From Linum tenue (taxonomy: Eukaryota; Streptophyta; Magnoliopsida; Malpighiales; Linaceae), in NCBI GenBank assembly GCA_946122785.1, contig CAMGYJ010000004.1:60520679-60584678 (forward strand): a stretch of 64,000 nucleotides of DNA, given 5' to 3'. The position numbers were made by a program, and so were the translations under genes. Shown piece after piece: positions 1 through 12,389 of the stretch. Within the stretch, counting starts at the first letter, position 1. Each line of letters starts with the position of its first letter. The notes under the pieces were generated by a model that saw only the letters and a list, made by a program, of their open reading frames with translations, did no database searches and was not told the origin of the DNA.

Positions 1-9
1 AAAATAAAC

Positions 10-3000
10 CTGTTGTTGCAGTAGTAGCAGTTGCTCATTTCTCTCTTTAGAGTCTGGAGTTTCCTTATCCATATGACTTTGGATATGAATACCTTTCATT
101 TCAAGAAACTGTTGGGCGTGACTGTCCAACGGGCTATGATTTCTTTGATCTAGTGCATCTGCAAGCTGATGCTTCAATGATTCGATCGTTTCCTGCTGCT
201 GCTTACATTCCAATATCTGCACAACGAGCAATTTCCAGTTTAGGAGGTGCGACCCACTATTACAGGAAGCTTAGCATACTTTTACACGAGTTACTATTTT
301 CGAGGAAAAATTATTTTTCATACCTTTTCATTGAGCTGCTCTTGAATTATACGATTATCTGCAGCTTTGACCTGAGGAAAGTGAATTTGGACAAGAAAGA
401 ATATACACAGTTAGAAACGGGAAACACTATATAGAAATCCTAAGACAAGCTGGATGTTGCGTCGTTGGCTCCGAAACCCAACTGAATTTTATGCCCTTAA
501 GATGAAGTAGAGGTGAACATGGTAACAAGGGCAATATTCGTGCCCACAGTTAGGCTTATCTGGCTAGTAGAAAGTAGAAACAAAGGACAAGCAAGATTCG
601 ATCTACCCTACTACCCTTAACAACAAATGACAAGAAAAGTCGAGGACCCTAACAACCTAGCAGAGGACAGCATTTTTTATAGAAATGTAAGAGAATAATA
701 ACCTCGAGGTCAAATGACTTCTCATTCAATTGTGTTGTGAGCTCAGCAAGCTTCTGCAGAAGGAGAGAGGGGATAAAATCAAATGTATCCACAAAACATA
801 AGCAGTAGCTAAGCAGCCAATAGACTTACTTGCGTAACATCAAGTTCATCCATTCTGTTGGGCGAGCAGATTAGTGATTCAGAAATTTGCTTTTCCAGTA
901 AAGAAATATGTTCATTCTTCATCTTGATATCATCGCTAAGCTTCTTGATCTCCAGCTTACCAATTCAAAAGACACATTTGAAATCACATTGCCATCAGGA
1001 AGATCAGAAAAATAACAAAGGCACTGGAGAAAATAAGTACTTGGATGTGTTCCTTCTCGGGATTCTGTGAGGCTTCCTCAGACAATCGCTTCAAAGCACT
1101 TGAATGGAGCGCCACCTCTCCGGACAAAATCTTTTGCTGCTCTCTTAGAAGGTCAATCTGATCACTAGTTTTTATGCTAGTCTAGAAACAAAAGAGTAGA
1201 GACAAAGGAAGAGCAGCGAATTCAGACCTGTAGCTATTTTTACATTGCTGTACTCGGATACCTAAAGTGAAGATATTGAAACCAGGAAAAAAGGACTTGT
1301 CGGTTTACCGAAGGAGTTTCATGCCCAAGGAGAGTGTCATCTGGAGTATCTCTATCTTGTACAACATCAGAATGAAGCTCCGCTGAGTGTGAAAAACTTT
1401 CCATGAGTAATGAGTGTACATGGCGGGATTCTGAGTGGGGATTACTATTTTCTGCTTGAGGTGTTGAAGGTGTGCTATTCACTCCACTTGATCTATCACT
1501 GGCACTTGTTCCCAGACTGTCACGTTTCTGAGATGCATAGATATGGCATGAATGAAGAGTAAATATAGGTTTGCAAAATAAATATCCATTACGAGACAAA
1601 ATTCAGAAAACATTCTATTATGTTTGTTCTAGTGATACAGGTATTTGTCAGTAGTGTGAAGGTGGTTACTAACTGAGAGGTACCACGTCTGAAACTACAT
1701 CCAGTCTTACGACAATAAATATCACCATTTGGCAAGATAGACTAAGTTGTATGGTGCCAAATTCATAAGGGTCGACAATAAACCACAAAATATTGTTTGA
1801 AGGAAAAAAGCAACTTAGTAGAGTAATAGCAAATATACCCGTAGTTTCAACCAATTCAGCAATCCGTTCTTTTTGGTTTTCTTTTCCTCTTTAAGGGTGC
1901 CATCGACAGTTTCAGCATTCCCTTCAAGGGAAACATAGAAGTCAACGTTCTCTTCCTCAAGTATCAAATCCCGCCTTTTGTAGGGTAGATATGCAAGCTG
2001 CAAAGTAGAAGAAAGCGAAGAAAAGTAAGAACAAATTTCACAGAGAGAATGGATAAATCATGTACGTGTAAAGTACCCCATTAATTTCACAGAATGTAAA
2101 ATTACCGAACTATTAGGTCAACTGAATCAGTCAATCAGAATAGAAAGAACCTCCCAAAAGAATGTAAACGCGAAAATCTTGTACAAGAATTTAAGTAACT
2201 ATACCTCTTCTTCTCCAAAGGAATGTCTCCTTCTTGGAAGAGGCCGGTACGGAACCCGTGACGGTTGGGAACCTTTGCTTGAGACCAAAATTAACTTAGT
2301 CAACCGTTGGATCCTGCTCAGTAAAGCAGCTTTCGCTTCTTCTTCTTGTTCCAATCTAGATTGCAGCTTGACTTGACCATCTTCCAGCTTCATATATCCC
2401 ATAATTAAAAAAAAAATGTAGTATGAGTCTGTGAGAAAGATAACATGGAGCACAAACGTTCTCGCACTTGGATCAACCATCTAAGCAAAAGTTGTCACAG
2501 ATGTCGAAATCTCTGTAGTTGTACCTTCTGCTTCAAAATAACAATGTCATCTTCAACAATGTTTTGCAGTTGTGGAACCGTCCCAATACCCCTCTTCAGT
2601 TGTTCCAACTCTTCTTTCAGACAACGTATCTCATTTTGATATTTCTTGATGAGTGATTTCTCATCAATAATCTGCAAAGTTGATAAAATGTTAACCCAAA
2701 TCTGAAAGGACAGCTGCATACAATTAAGGGTTGGGAAAGAGAGAATGCCTTGTTCTGTGCTGCTTGTATTTCAATATGCTTTGCACGGTGAGCGAATTTC
2801 AAAGTATTATGCGTCTCTTCAGAGCTGCTTGATGTAGGAGTTACGGTGCAAATCAGCTAGAGTTTTGAAGCAGAATAACAAAAGGAATAGCATCTTTGAG
2901 TTAGACATACTATGTTACAAGGGGAAAACACCAATCAATGGTCAAAACGAAAAGCATGAATGTGCAGATTTCCTGTATTCAAAGAAGTTATAAAGCCTTA

Positions 3001-6000
3001 CTGATACACGTCCAAGACCACTTAAAGAAGATTGAAGGAGCCTCGTCAACTTTGAGTCTCTGTATGGTATGTGAGTTGCCCTGGCTTCTGTCAACTTAGA
3101 TATAACCTACCAAGAATTTCCAAGCTTATCAACCATAAAAAATAGTAATGTATTATAGGTAATAAAACTACACATGGAAACATATTTATGAACCACAGCA
3201 AACCAAATCATCAACAATGACTCTGGTTACTCAATCTGATTGAAAATCAACATCACATGAACAGAATAGCAGTAGATGCACAAAATCATGTCTTTTAGCT
3301 AGTTTCGCCAATCAAATCGCAAGTTGAGCAACAGACAAAATACTGAACTGGAAACTAGAAAATACATAAATGCAACATTCATCAGGCAAGGCAAGCGTTC
3401 ATCACGTGGTCAAATTAATGCAAAACAATCAGGTGTCAAGCTACAGGGTTATATGAATGATAAAAGCTTACTGTCCCAAGAGTTAGAAGGCTCTTATTTA
3501 TGTACGCTCCTTCTTTACGCCTCATCCCTATAGTTTCAGCCTTTGAGCTCTCAGAACCTGCGAGATCGATGAGGTTCTGCAGGTACAAGAAAGAGGCAGT
3601 TATAAGAAAATTTCATATGAAATATACAGAACCTCGAATCCTTGTATTTCACAGGTGGACAACAAAAAACCAAGCTTAAGATGTTCAAGATGTAACATTT
3701 GCATCGGAAACAACAATGGCCTTGGCAGTTACCAATTGGGAGAGATTCACAGCTTCTCCTTCACAGTTTTCTCCGCATGGACTACTCTCTATTGTCTGTA
3801 ATCAAGGTTTGCAAGATAGAATTGAGAGGAAATATACAAAAGAGATGCATACATAAACCAGTAAGAACATAACAAAAACTGTGGGGGTCCTCGTTACAGC
3901 ATATGAATGAAACTTAATTGTGCTTGTATCTAATTGCATTAAGGCTTTTATATTCCTCTTTAGAAGTGTTTACATATATTGTTAATATTATACAGCTAAA
4001 AACAAATAGACCAAAATTTCATGCCACAGCAGCAAACTCATTAAAATTACCAATGTGAATATGGTATGACTTCTGCTGCTGAGAAGATTAAAGTTCGTGG
4101 AACCAACATGTCTGTGCTCTGCCCCAAAAGTGAAAACATAATAACACAAAGACATGTAAGATGAGTGAAAAAAGAGTTGGAATCGTACTTAACGTGGATA
4201 GAATGCACATGCAGATGCACGCACGAATAAATATGGGAAGAAAGATAAAGAAACGTTATACTACATTCCATAATATCAAATTGGTAGAGAGTTGTTCGTC
4301 TTTACGAAGTGGATAATAATTGGTAGAGATGCACGTATTAATAAATATGGGAAGACAGTTAAAGAAATGTTATACTACATTCCATAAGATCTAATTGGTA
4401 GAGCTGATTGTATTTGCCAAGTAGATACTAAACTGGAAAGCTGGTATCAGAATGGTCATGAATAGAACACTACAGAGTTCAACCTAAAACCTAACTCCAA
4501 CTTTTACGCATCCAACTATCTTTCACACATTTACTTATCAGTGTTCTTAAGTACCAGGGTTGTATGACTAGGGGGCGAATTCCCAGTTTTACTAGGACAC
4601 CAACAATAAATTACTTACTAACACGTTAAAGAAGATACCTTCTCCAGCTGCAATAAGGGAAAGGCAATGAGCAGGGGATAATACAACTTCTTCCTTAATT
4701 CCTTCGACAAAGGTTCCCTACAGATATCAATGAACAATGATAAGTTAATTCTCTATTGAAAAACATCACCACAGAACCTACACAAACATAGGATGGCTGA
4801 ACCACGTAGAAACAAGCTGAATTCACCCAAGTTTTTAAGCTTGACACATAAGAATAAGAAGCAGAAGCTTCTTCAACATTCTAGGAAATGTAGCATACTT
4901 GTAAACAAAATAGTAAAGTACCAGCTTTGGATGGGTAAAACCTCATGTCGCAACATGAAAAGAATTATTCAGACTCACAAACTGAACAGATGGTTCTTTA
5001 TGATTTTGACAGGACTGACAGTTCAAGTCATTCACAAGCATTTCAGTCAAAACTGGAATAGCTTACAATACTACACTAGAAAGTGCACTTTAGTCAGTTA
5101 AGTATGGTCATGCCTAGAGGTTGGCCTAGTGACGATGAAGAAAGACAAACATTAAATCCACCCTGCGTTCAATGTTGGGTGCAGCATCAAGTGTGAAAAG
5201 AAATATGGGCATGCCTAGTTACTGACTGTGTTCTGAACCATTTTTGAGAACTCTGACAGGAATATTTCTTACTCCGTAACTTCTCTTGATGAATGTATCA
5301 GAACATAGACTGCACGGGGGGAAAAATACCTGAGCATCTTCTCTGATTCTTAAATTTTGTCCAGCTGGGTTTAATAAATCGTTCACAACCTGAAATCAAG
5401 AAAACCATAAGATAAAACAGTGAGCAACAAGAAGACTGTAGCTGACCATTGGTTTTTAAGACGCATAATATGGTCAAAACTGAATAAGTACATGACAAAG
5501 CAAGAAGCTTACCTCATTATAAATCTCTAAGTATGAAACTCGAAGCAGAAACTCTCGGTTTGGAGTCTAGAGGTTATGGTAAAATATTAGAGGGCAAGGA
5601 ATCGGGAAAAAAGGCAGGAAAAAAAGTCATGAGCCCTAAAATTTTACAGCAAGAATACTCGAGCAAATTACCTCTTGAATAATGCTAAAAGCATCTTTTA
5701 CTGCCAATGGTATAATTCCTGGAGACCTCTGATCGCCCTGTCAATTGCACATATTGAATGGCTATCATTCAAGTGTTTGAAAAACTGAAGAAAATCCTTG
5801 GAGAGTACCATAAATAACTCATCCACATTCAACAAGTATGTTTCTCTAGAGACAAGGGTGAATTATGCTTTTTACAGAAGATGCATCCATGTACTAGAAG
5901 TTAATGCCAGGGCAGCGAAAGATCAACTTGAACACCGAAATCAGAAATCTTATTCAATTTGAGGGGATCAGAATTAAGCACCAATGTCATTGGCGTCGAG

Positions 6001-7448
6001 CAAGATATGAAAATATTGATTTCTCCTCATTCTATATTTACAAAATTTCCATTCACAACATACGAAGTAGCAGACACAGTTGAATGTACAATTATGCATG
6101 AATCTACAAATGTCTAATACTAAATCTTACATGCATTGTGTGTGTTTTTCCACTGCTTGTGACACCATATGCGAAGATTGTGCCTGTAAGAACATTGGAA
6201 GCAAAAAAAACACCGCAGACCTGTTATTAAATAGGGTAATATCATTCATTCAAGAAAAAAACAGGGAAACATCATTATCATTTACCATTGACGCCTTCCA
6301 TGGAACCACTAACAACATGATGGGCAGCAACATCATATACATGTCTCGTTGTAGTTGTAGGGCCAAACACACGATCTAGGAGACCATGAATGCAAAGTAC
6401 ATTAGTTTTTTGTTTCATCAGCTAACATAATTAGCTGAAACCGATACACCATAGATGAGCTAATGAAGTCCAATGTACGTAGGATACATAATTTAATCCA
6501 TTTTAGCTCACAACAACATTTAGACATAACTAGCAACATGTATGTAGTATAACAATCTCTCGTTCATGCAACAATAGAGAATTCCTAATAGGAACAAGCC
6601 CCTAAACAATCAAGCACAGTAGAGTAAATTCTGTTGACCAATTCATAGTAGGAATTCAACTACACAAATGCAGGAATAAACCTATTGGTAAATAAACAAA
6701 ACACAAACAAAAAAGTGTATATTTGGCTTTAAGTTCTGTACAACTTCCATTCTCCCATCAGCAACTCAACACACTAATCTTGGATCTTGGACAATAAGAT
6801 GTTCAATTGCACACTCTCTCCCTAGACGTTAACGGTTTCCAACAACAAAACATCTAAGGCTCTTCCAGAAGAACCCCATTGAACGATCCTTGGTGGTTGC
6901 ACTGACTCAACTCTACTAGAATTGCATCCCACACTAAAAGTTCATCAACATTGCATCACAAACAATTCAAGAATCAAACAAATTCCAGGCAAGTAAAGCA
7001 GAAAGTTTACCATAAGCGTAGGCAATCGAAGTATTATGTTCATTCCGTACAATAGTTTCCCCGTCAGCGTACCAGGCAACCTCCTCTCCCCGGCGAACTT
7101 CCCTCTGGCTGCCTCATCAACAAGCAAATTGCTTCAGCGCAAAGCTCAGTGAATCGCTTAGAAACGCAAAAGAAATAGGATAGAAATCAGAGGAAACCTG
7201 AGAGGACGAAATCGAACTGTGACGGTCACATTCTCCTTGGATCTTCCACCATCCATAGGCGGAGCCTCGGAGTAGAAGTACTGCGGCTTGCTGCGAGCAG
7301 AGGAAGATGCAGGGGAGCTCTGGCCGTCGATTGAGGTCTCGGGGAAGTGCTTGGAGGAAGAGGTGGTGGAGGAAGAGGGGGAATTCGCAGCCTTACTGGA
7401 GCCAGCGGAGCCTAACTTTTTGGATTTTGATCCGCTTCTGGACGCCAT
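10..7448 (-). CDS. Kinesin-like protein of the KIN-7 family, 5' 22 exons (C-terminal end outside window)
   Basis: Plus-end-directed type microtubule motor; plant KIN-7 members of this form are often annotated as organelle-targeted. Exons read from splice signals (descending): 7198-7448, 7011-7108, 6286-6375, 6131-6183, 5672-5737, 5513-5566, 5330-5389, 4639-4717, 4051-4118, 3733-3795, 3472-3576, 3002-3106, 2749-2856, 2525-2671, 2205-2387, 1839-1997, 1309-1527, 1041-1181, 830-955, 703-753, 324-371, 10-216. They sum to 2481 nt, 827 codons with no stop. The N-terminus (about 70 residues) is rich in Ser, Lys and Ala, as in a transit peptide. The motor runs from about 72 to 395, with P-loop GVTSSGKT (153-160), switch I NLLSSRSH (261-268), switch II DLAGSE (298-303), and KFAHRAKH closing the motor. 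Long coiled-coil stretches follow. The exon ending at 2749 uses a GC donor. The last exon ends CAG|gt at base 10, so the gene continues left; relatives end in a RING-like C-terminus that is not visible here. Confidence 0.95.
4214..4441. repeat. Diverged tandem duplication in a kinesin intron, period about 114 bp
   Basis: The block at about 4214-4327 is repeated at 4328-4441 in the intron between exons 8 and 9. Both copies carry ATAAATATGGGAAG followed by a shared stretch ending CTACATTCCATAA and AATTGGTAGAG. The copies differ at scattered bases, so the duplication is not recent. No coding role is seen. Confidence 0.7.
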
Positions 7449-8400
7449 TACTCGAACACCAAACGGAAAAAGCCAATCCTATCCCTCCCCCAGCTACCAA
7501 ACACATAAAGGAAAGACAAATAAGAAATTGAAGAGAGAGAAAGAAAGAGAACTCAGTGAGCTGGCTTGACCATGGGAAAAAAAGTAGAGCAGAACAGCGA
7601 GAAGAAACAGAAACAGAAACAGAAGGAAGAGACGTCGAGAATGCGAAGAACATTCCCGAAGAAGGCAACAATGGCCGGATGGACGGAGAGAGACTCCGTA
7701 CATGCAAAAAATGAAATCCAACAGCACAGAAAACGCTGGAGAGGTAAGAGAGAGAGAGAGAGAGTGCGTACCTGCTTTGCGAGCTTGATTTTGTGTGCGC
7801 TGGTGGAACAGAGATCTTGTCGTTGGGAGCAGGGAGAGAGAGAGAGAAGAAGACGAAGGAGGAGGACTGGGAAAGCGAATCGATGGCCTAATCGGATCCA
7901 CCAGCAGCCGGGGAAGAGGAGAGTAAGAGAGAAGACGCCATCATGGTAATCATGGCGGTCATCATTGTCAGCACCATAATTACTACGACCAGGAGTTGGT
8001 TGGTGCTACTGCTGCTGCTGCTTCTTCTTCTTCCCCTCCCATGGCGACGAAGGAGAGAAAATGCAAAAATGAAATGGTTAGAGAGACTGAGGGTGGACTG
8101 GATTAAGTGCTTGCCTTGGAAGCAATGAGATGCCCTAAATCAAAGGGCGGCTTTTTCTCTCTCTTGCCCATTAGCGGTTACGGTTTCTGTCTATTTTACT
8201 TTACCCTTTGTTTCCGGGCAGTGGGTGGTGGTGGGAAAATGGACCGGCAGGCAGGCGGGCAGAGGCACGGAAGGGAATAAATACGGTGAGAGACCGCATT
8301 AAAAATGTATTTTTACCTACTCCGACTTTATGGGGTGGAGTATTTTCTTTCGCAATGTTTTTTTACCTTTTTGCGGTCGTGAGGTAGCTTTTCCCTTTTT
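7449..8400 (-). promoter_or_regulatory. 5' leader and proximal promoter of the kinesin gene
   Basis: Read on the minus strand this stretch is rich in CT and TTC runs, with a GCTGCTGCTGCTTCTTCTTC-like run near 8010-8030. A plausible leader-intron donor (GCAG|gtacgc) lies near 7768, with candidate acceptors near 7490. Several open frames here are compositionally biased shadows without family features. The transcription start cannot be fixed from sequence alone. Confidence 0.4.
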
Positions 8401-9405
8401 TTACTCTTCAAAGTCAAGATAGTCGTATCTAGCATAAAACAGAGAATACGGAATCTACCCCATCCTCTCTTTTTTTCCTTTTGGGCTCAGCAGGTAAACA
8501 AAAATTCATGGGCTTTTGGCCTTTTTAGTGTTGTTGAAAAGTAAAATATGCTACAGCCTACAAGAAAAGGGGAAAAGTTGGGGGGACTCACTCACCGTGC
8601 CGCCGGTGATTCAACCGGCAGCGTATCACAGGACTCACGCTGGGGTTGGGGACCGGGGATTTTTTTTTGGGAGCTGGCGGGAGCTGTGGGTCCCATTTAC
8701 GCAGCTTTCACGACGTGTCGGGCGTGGAAGTTGGGGATTAGGGTGGACTCTTCTTCCAGCTCAGATTACCCTCTCCCGCTACAAAACAAGGCTTCTGTTA
8801 CCGAAGGGTTAAAGCCCAAACTATTTTTATGATTTTACTAAATATCATTGTAAATTTAACTAAATTGTTCTTTATAATTTAACAATAAAACAAATAATCA
8901 ATTCAAATATATATTCTCTTTTAAGTCCTACGGTGTACCTATCAATATTCCATACACACAGAACCGTCGGACTCGATCAGATTTTTGGCGACGAACTAGA
9001 GCCAAAAATAGGTCGGACCGAAGGTTGGTTTCATATGGACACACAGTAGAACCAAGGATATAGAGTTCGTTTGAACTCGGGTAACGGTAGGCTTCGTTTC
9101 GACCTGGGGCCAACCGAAACTCGTACTCCGTGCGGCCATGGTCCAAACGAAGCTCACCTTGGATTTAGCCTTGGGATTTTTGGCTTAGCTTTCGGCCGAT
9201 TTCTCACTTGATATACTTCATCGAAAAAACATTCACGATTTCATCGCTCATCTGATTTTGAATTGTCTTTTCACGCTTGTCATCGCAGTAAGTGATCTTT
9301 CAACACTTGCAATGACAAATAGTAGCAACAAACTCCTTAAATTTTGAGTTTTCATTTATATTAAAGTAAATTACATAATATATGAACTAAAAGTTAAAAA
9401 GAGAT
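8401..9405. other. Intergenic spacer, no gene seen
   Basis: Upstream of the kinesin promoter. Composition moves from mixed to AT-rich by about 8830. Short open frames (8516-8832, 8928-9146) show no recognisable family, and I see no paired terminal repeats. Confidence 0.5.
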
Positions 9406-9721
9406 AAAATATTAGGGTAATATCTATTTTTTTATCCAAACGTTTTTCAGATTTTTTTTATATTATCCAAACCAATTAAAATGCTATTAATTAGCCAAAC
9501 GTTTTATAATGCATCAAAATGTTAGTCATTTTTACTTTATTGTTAATAATTTTGTAACACTTTTCTTAGTTAAAATACTAAAATTCTTGAATGTTGATCT
9601 TCATGTGTCTCTTACAAGTCAGTATAATGTTGCCAAGTCAATATTACTAACAAAATTGCTAAATGGAAGTTCACATTTGACTAATTTTTAGTATTTCGAT
9701 AGATTTGGCTAATAAAAAGAA

Positions 9722-11421
9722 GGGCAATGTCTATTTTTTACCCAAACCTTTTTCAGATTCTTTTATTTTAACCAAACCTATTGAATTCCTAAAAATTATC
9801 CAAACGTTAACTCTCCGTCAACTTTTCTGTTAGTAATGCTGACTAAGTATGACCATAATGAGTTGACTTCCTACGTGGCGGTCAGAATACCATCATTTAC
9901 TATTTTGGGTTAATACCCTAGTTTGGCCCCAAGTTTAGCATAAGTGTCAGTTCTGGCCCCATTTTTCAAATAAGACATTTGTGGCCTACTTTTGAAATTA
10001 TTGGACAAATTTGGCCCGCATTTTGAATTGACCGTCAAAATTGACGGTCAACCATTTTCTCCGTAAGTGACTCAACATACACTGCTGACTAGGATGTCCA
10101 CATCATTTAAAACTAAAAAAAAAAAGGCCAAACGAAACCCTTTCCTCATCTTCTTCCTCTTCTAACTTCCACCTCCACCCATTGTGAAATCCTTCCTCCA
10201 ATTTCCTTCCCCCAAATTTCTTTCCCCATCCTATACGTCAAGCAGTCCCTTTCTAAACCCAAATCAGAAATTTGATATAATTAAAAACAATAGTTACGCC
10301 CGAAAACAGTTTGGACTTTGGACAAATGGGGAGCGAGCCACTCTCGGATCCAAACAAGAAGTATGTGTAAGCTTTTGTCTCTCAATCCCTAGCTGCCTCT
10401 CGCCGTCGCCATCCCTGGCTGACTTCCTTCTATCAATGGCGACCCTCGTCGTCAGAGTCAAGCCACCACATCTTTTCCCTCTTTTACTCTACTCCAGATC
10501 TGGGTCGGGGATCTGAATTAGTTTTGAAAACCGAAGAACCCAAACCCAAAATTTCAGTTCTGGGAAATTGTTTGGAGAGACGACCATTGACAGCTGCTTC
10601 TTCCAAGGAGAGACGACCATTGGCATACTCCTCTCGCCGGACACACGCGCGTCGCTTTGCCGCACCGCCAACGCCACCAACGCTCCTCGTCGCCTTCGCT
10701 TCCGTGGAAGAGTCTCCATCACGAGTTCGACGAGGAGAGGGATATGGGCAATCAAAGGGCAGCAGCTTCTGATCTTGTGGACGGGATCTCAATGGAGCAC
10801 CAGCAAAACCGGACGGACAAGAAAAATGGTAGGGGAGATGGAGCGGAGGTAGCCGAAGATGAGAATGGTGGCGAGTATGGGGTTGTGATGATGAAGATGT
10901 TTGGGATTCCTATTCGGTGGGGAGGGGAGGGACTCAGGGGATTGGAAAGTGTATTTTGGTTTTTTGTTTTGTGTTATTTTATATTTTTTGTTTTTAATTT
11001 TTTAATCTAAATAAATGGTGTGGCAGCCACCTCGGATCCACCTCTGTATTTTGATGCTGAGTCATCGACGAAAAAATAGTTGACCGTCTATTTTGACGGT
11101 CAATTCAAATCGTAGGCCAAATTTGTCTAATAATTTCAAAAGTGGGTCATAAATGTCTTATTTGAAAAATGGGGCCAGAACTGTCACTAACGCTAAACTT
11201 CGGGCCAAACTAGGGTATTAACCCTACTATTTTTAATAAAAAGATTATCAAAAAACAAAACAAAATCCCACCTCTCACGTGGACGAAATAAGTAACGGTA
11301 ACAGAATGAATGGCCAGACTTTGATAAATTATAATACGTTTGGATAATAAATAGAATTTCTATAGGTTTGGTTAAAATAAAAGAATCTGAAAAAGGTTTG
11401 GGTAAAAAATAGACATTGCCC
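9722..11421. mobile_element. Middle MULE element, inserted in the right terminal repeat of the outer one
   Basis: The ends are inverted copies starting GGGCAATGTCTATTTT, alike for about 90 bp. A perfect 9-bp duplication TAAAAAGAA flanks it (9713-9721 and 11422-11430). Its terminal repeats are clearly related to those of the outer element (GGGTAAT versus GGGCAAT, then a shared CCAAACCTTTTTC-type stretch), so two members of one family are nested. Without its own insert it is about 375 bp with no coding sequence. Confidence 0.9.
9907..11224. mobile_element. Innermost MULE element of a different terminal-repeat family
   Basis: The ends are inverted copies starting GGGTTAATACCCTAGTTTGG, about 150 bp each, spanning roughly 9907-10060 and 11080-11224. 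A perfect 9-bp duplication TACTATTTT flanks it (9898-9906 and 11225-11233). The interior (about 10100-11010) is much more GC-rich than the ends and has pyrimidine-rich leader-like sequence and open frames on both strands (for example 10524-10772 plus, 10484-10792 minus). I recognise no protein in it. It may be captured host sequence (Pack-MULE), but that is not shown. Confidence 0.9.
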
Positions 11422-11475
11422 TAAAAAGAATCCGAAAAAGGTTTGGTTAATAAATAGTCATTACCCAAAATATTA

Positions 11476-12260
11476 TTTTTTTCGTAAAGTTATTTACAAC
11501 AATAAGGAGATCTTGTATTCAATTAACAGTCACATAAAAAATTTACTACCATATTCTTCGAGCTAAGGTGGTGAATATGGCCTACCTTGGTCTCAAAGGG
11601 CTCTGCCACTGGATTCGGTCAAACCATTTCAAACCTGCTTTATTTCGATTCGGGACAAACCGAACTAAAATCACGTGGGATATAGTTCGGCTAAAAAAAG
11701 CTGAGGTGTTTAGGGTGTTTTTTTTTTGTTCAATTCGTTTGATTGAAGCCACCAAATGTCCACCCCTACTGGAGGATACCGGCTTATGCTCTGCTATGCG
11801 CGATTACGAGGCAGTGCCACGAACATCTTAAAGAGAGAAGACTGATATGCTATAAAATAGGGGCCAAATTCAGCTAGTAGACAACCAAGATCGTATTGTC
11901 TCATGACATTTGAATCTCGCTACTCAGATAGTAAGGGCTTTGTTCTTGGATTGAAAATCGAGTCTTTGTGGTAGAGGTGCCCCTCGAACTTATTTTTAAA
12001 ATAAAAGTGCAGGAAATAAAACAAACTAAAACTAGACGAGAGAAACAATAGGGAAGAGTGTTGCATAGGCAAACTCCCCCCAGAATTTTGCTAGATTTGT
12101 TCTATAATGATAGGCAACTAAAAAATATAGGTGATTAGGGAATTCACACTCTGCTCACTAGTTAGGTCGTTTGGATGTGGAAATGTAATGTAGTAATTGG
12201 ACCCAATTACCACATAATGCAGTAATTGGGTTAAAAACCCACGTTTGGGAGAGCAAACGA
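11476..12260. other. Intergenic stretch with degraded MITE-like pieces
   Basis: No gene seen. Around 11562-11768 the left side (TAAGGTGGTGAATATGGC) and the right side (inverted TAGGGGTGGACATTTGG) look like decayed hAT-type ends, but no clean target duplication is visible. Around 12166-12260 the motif CGTTTGGATG, with an inverted-looking partner, suggests part of another small element. Confidence 0.35.
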
Positions 12261-12264
12261 ACAA

Positions 12265-12389
12265 GGGCTTGGTCTAGTGGAAATACCACTAGCCTAGAAC
12301 CTGGAGGTCCCAGGTTTGAATCCCTTAAGTAGTACCTTAATAACAACAAAATAAAACCTATATCACCCTTATAAAAAAAAAAAAAAAAA
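12265..12389 (+). mobile_element. tRNA-derived SINE
   Basis: A Pol III A box (TGGTCTAGTGG, 12270-12280, fits TRGYNNANNGG) is followed about 33 bp later by a B-box-like GGTTTGAATCC (12313-12323, one base off consensus). The unit ends in a run of about 17 A (to 12389). That is the layout of a plant tRNA-derived SINE of about 125 bp. A full tRNA cloverleaf is not formed, so it is not a tRNA gene. The flanking duplication is unclear. Confidence 0.65.

Larger units (their letters stand above)
9415..11466. mobile_element. Outer Mutator-like (MULE) non-autonomous element, level 1 of a nest
   Basis: The ends are inverted copies beginning GGGTAAT. The left end starts at 9415, and the right end, read inward from 11466, starts GGGTAATGACTATT. 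With the inner insertion removed, the terminal inverted repeats match over roughly 85 bp. A perfect 9-bp direct repeat AAAATATTA flanks it (9406-9414 and 11467-11475), as Mutator-like transposition produces. Without inserts the element is only about 340 bp, a MITE-sized deletion derivative with no transposase. The next element sits 36 bp from its right end. Confidence 0.88.

Noticed and set aside
153..434. Plus-strand open frame over kinesin exons
   Set aside because: It lies antisense to spliced kinesin exons 21-22 and has no family features.
7494..8128. Leu-, Ser- and Arg-rich open frames on both strands upstream of the kinesin
   Set aside because: They come from CT/GA and CTG/TTC repeats in the leader region; no domain or codon evidence.
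12265..12330. tRNA gene
   Set aside because: A and B boxes are present but no acceptor or anticodon stems form and a poly(A) tail follows; it fits a SINE.
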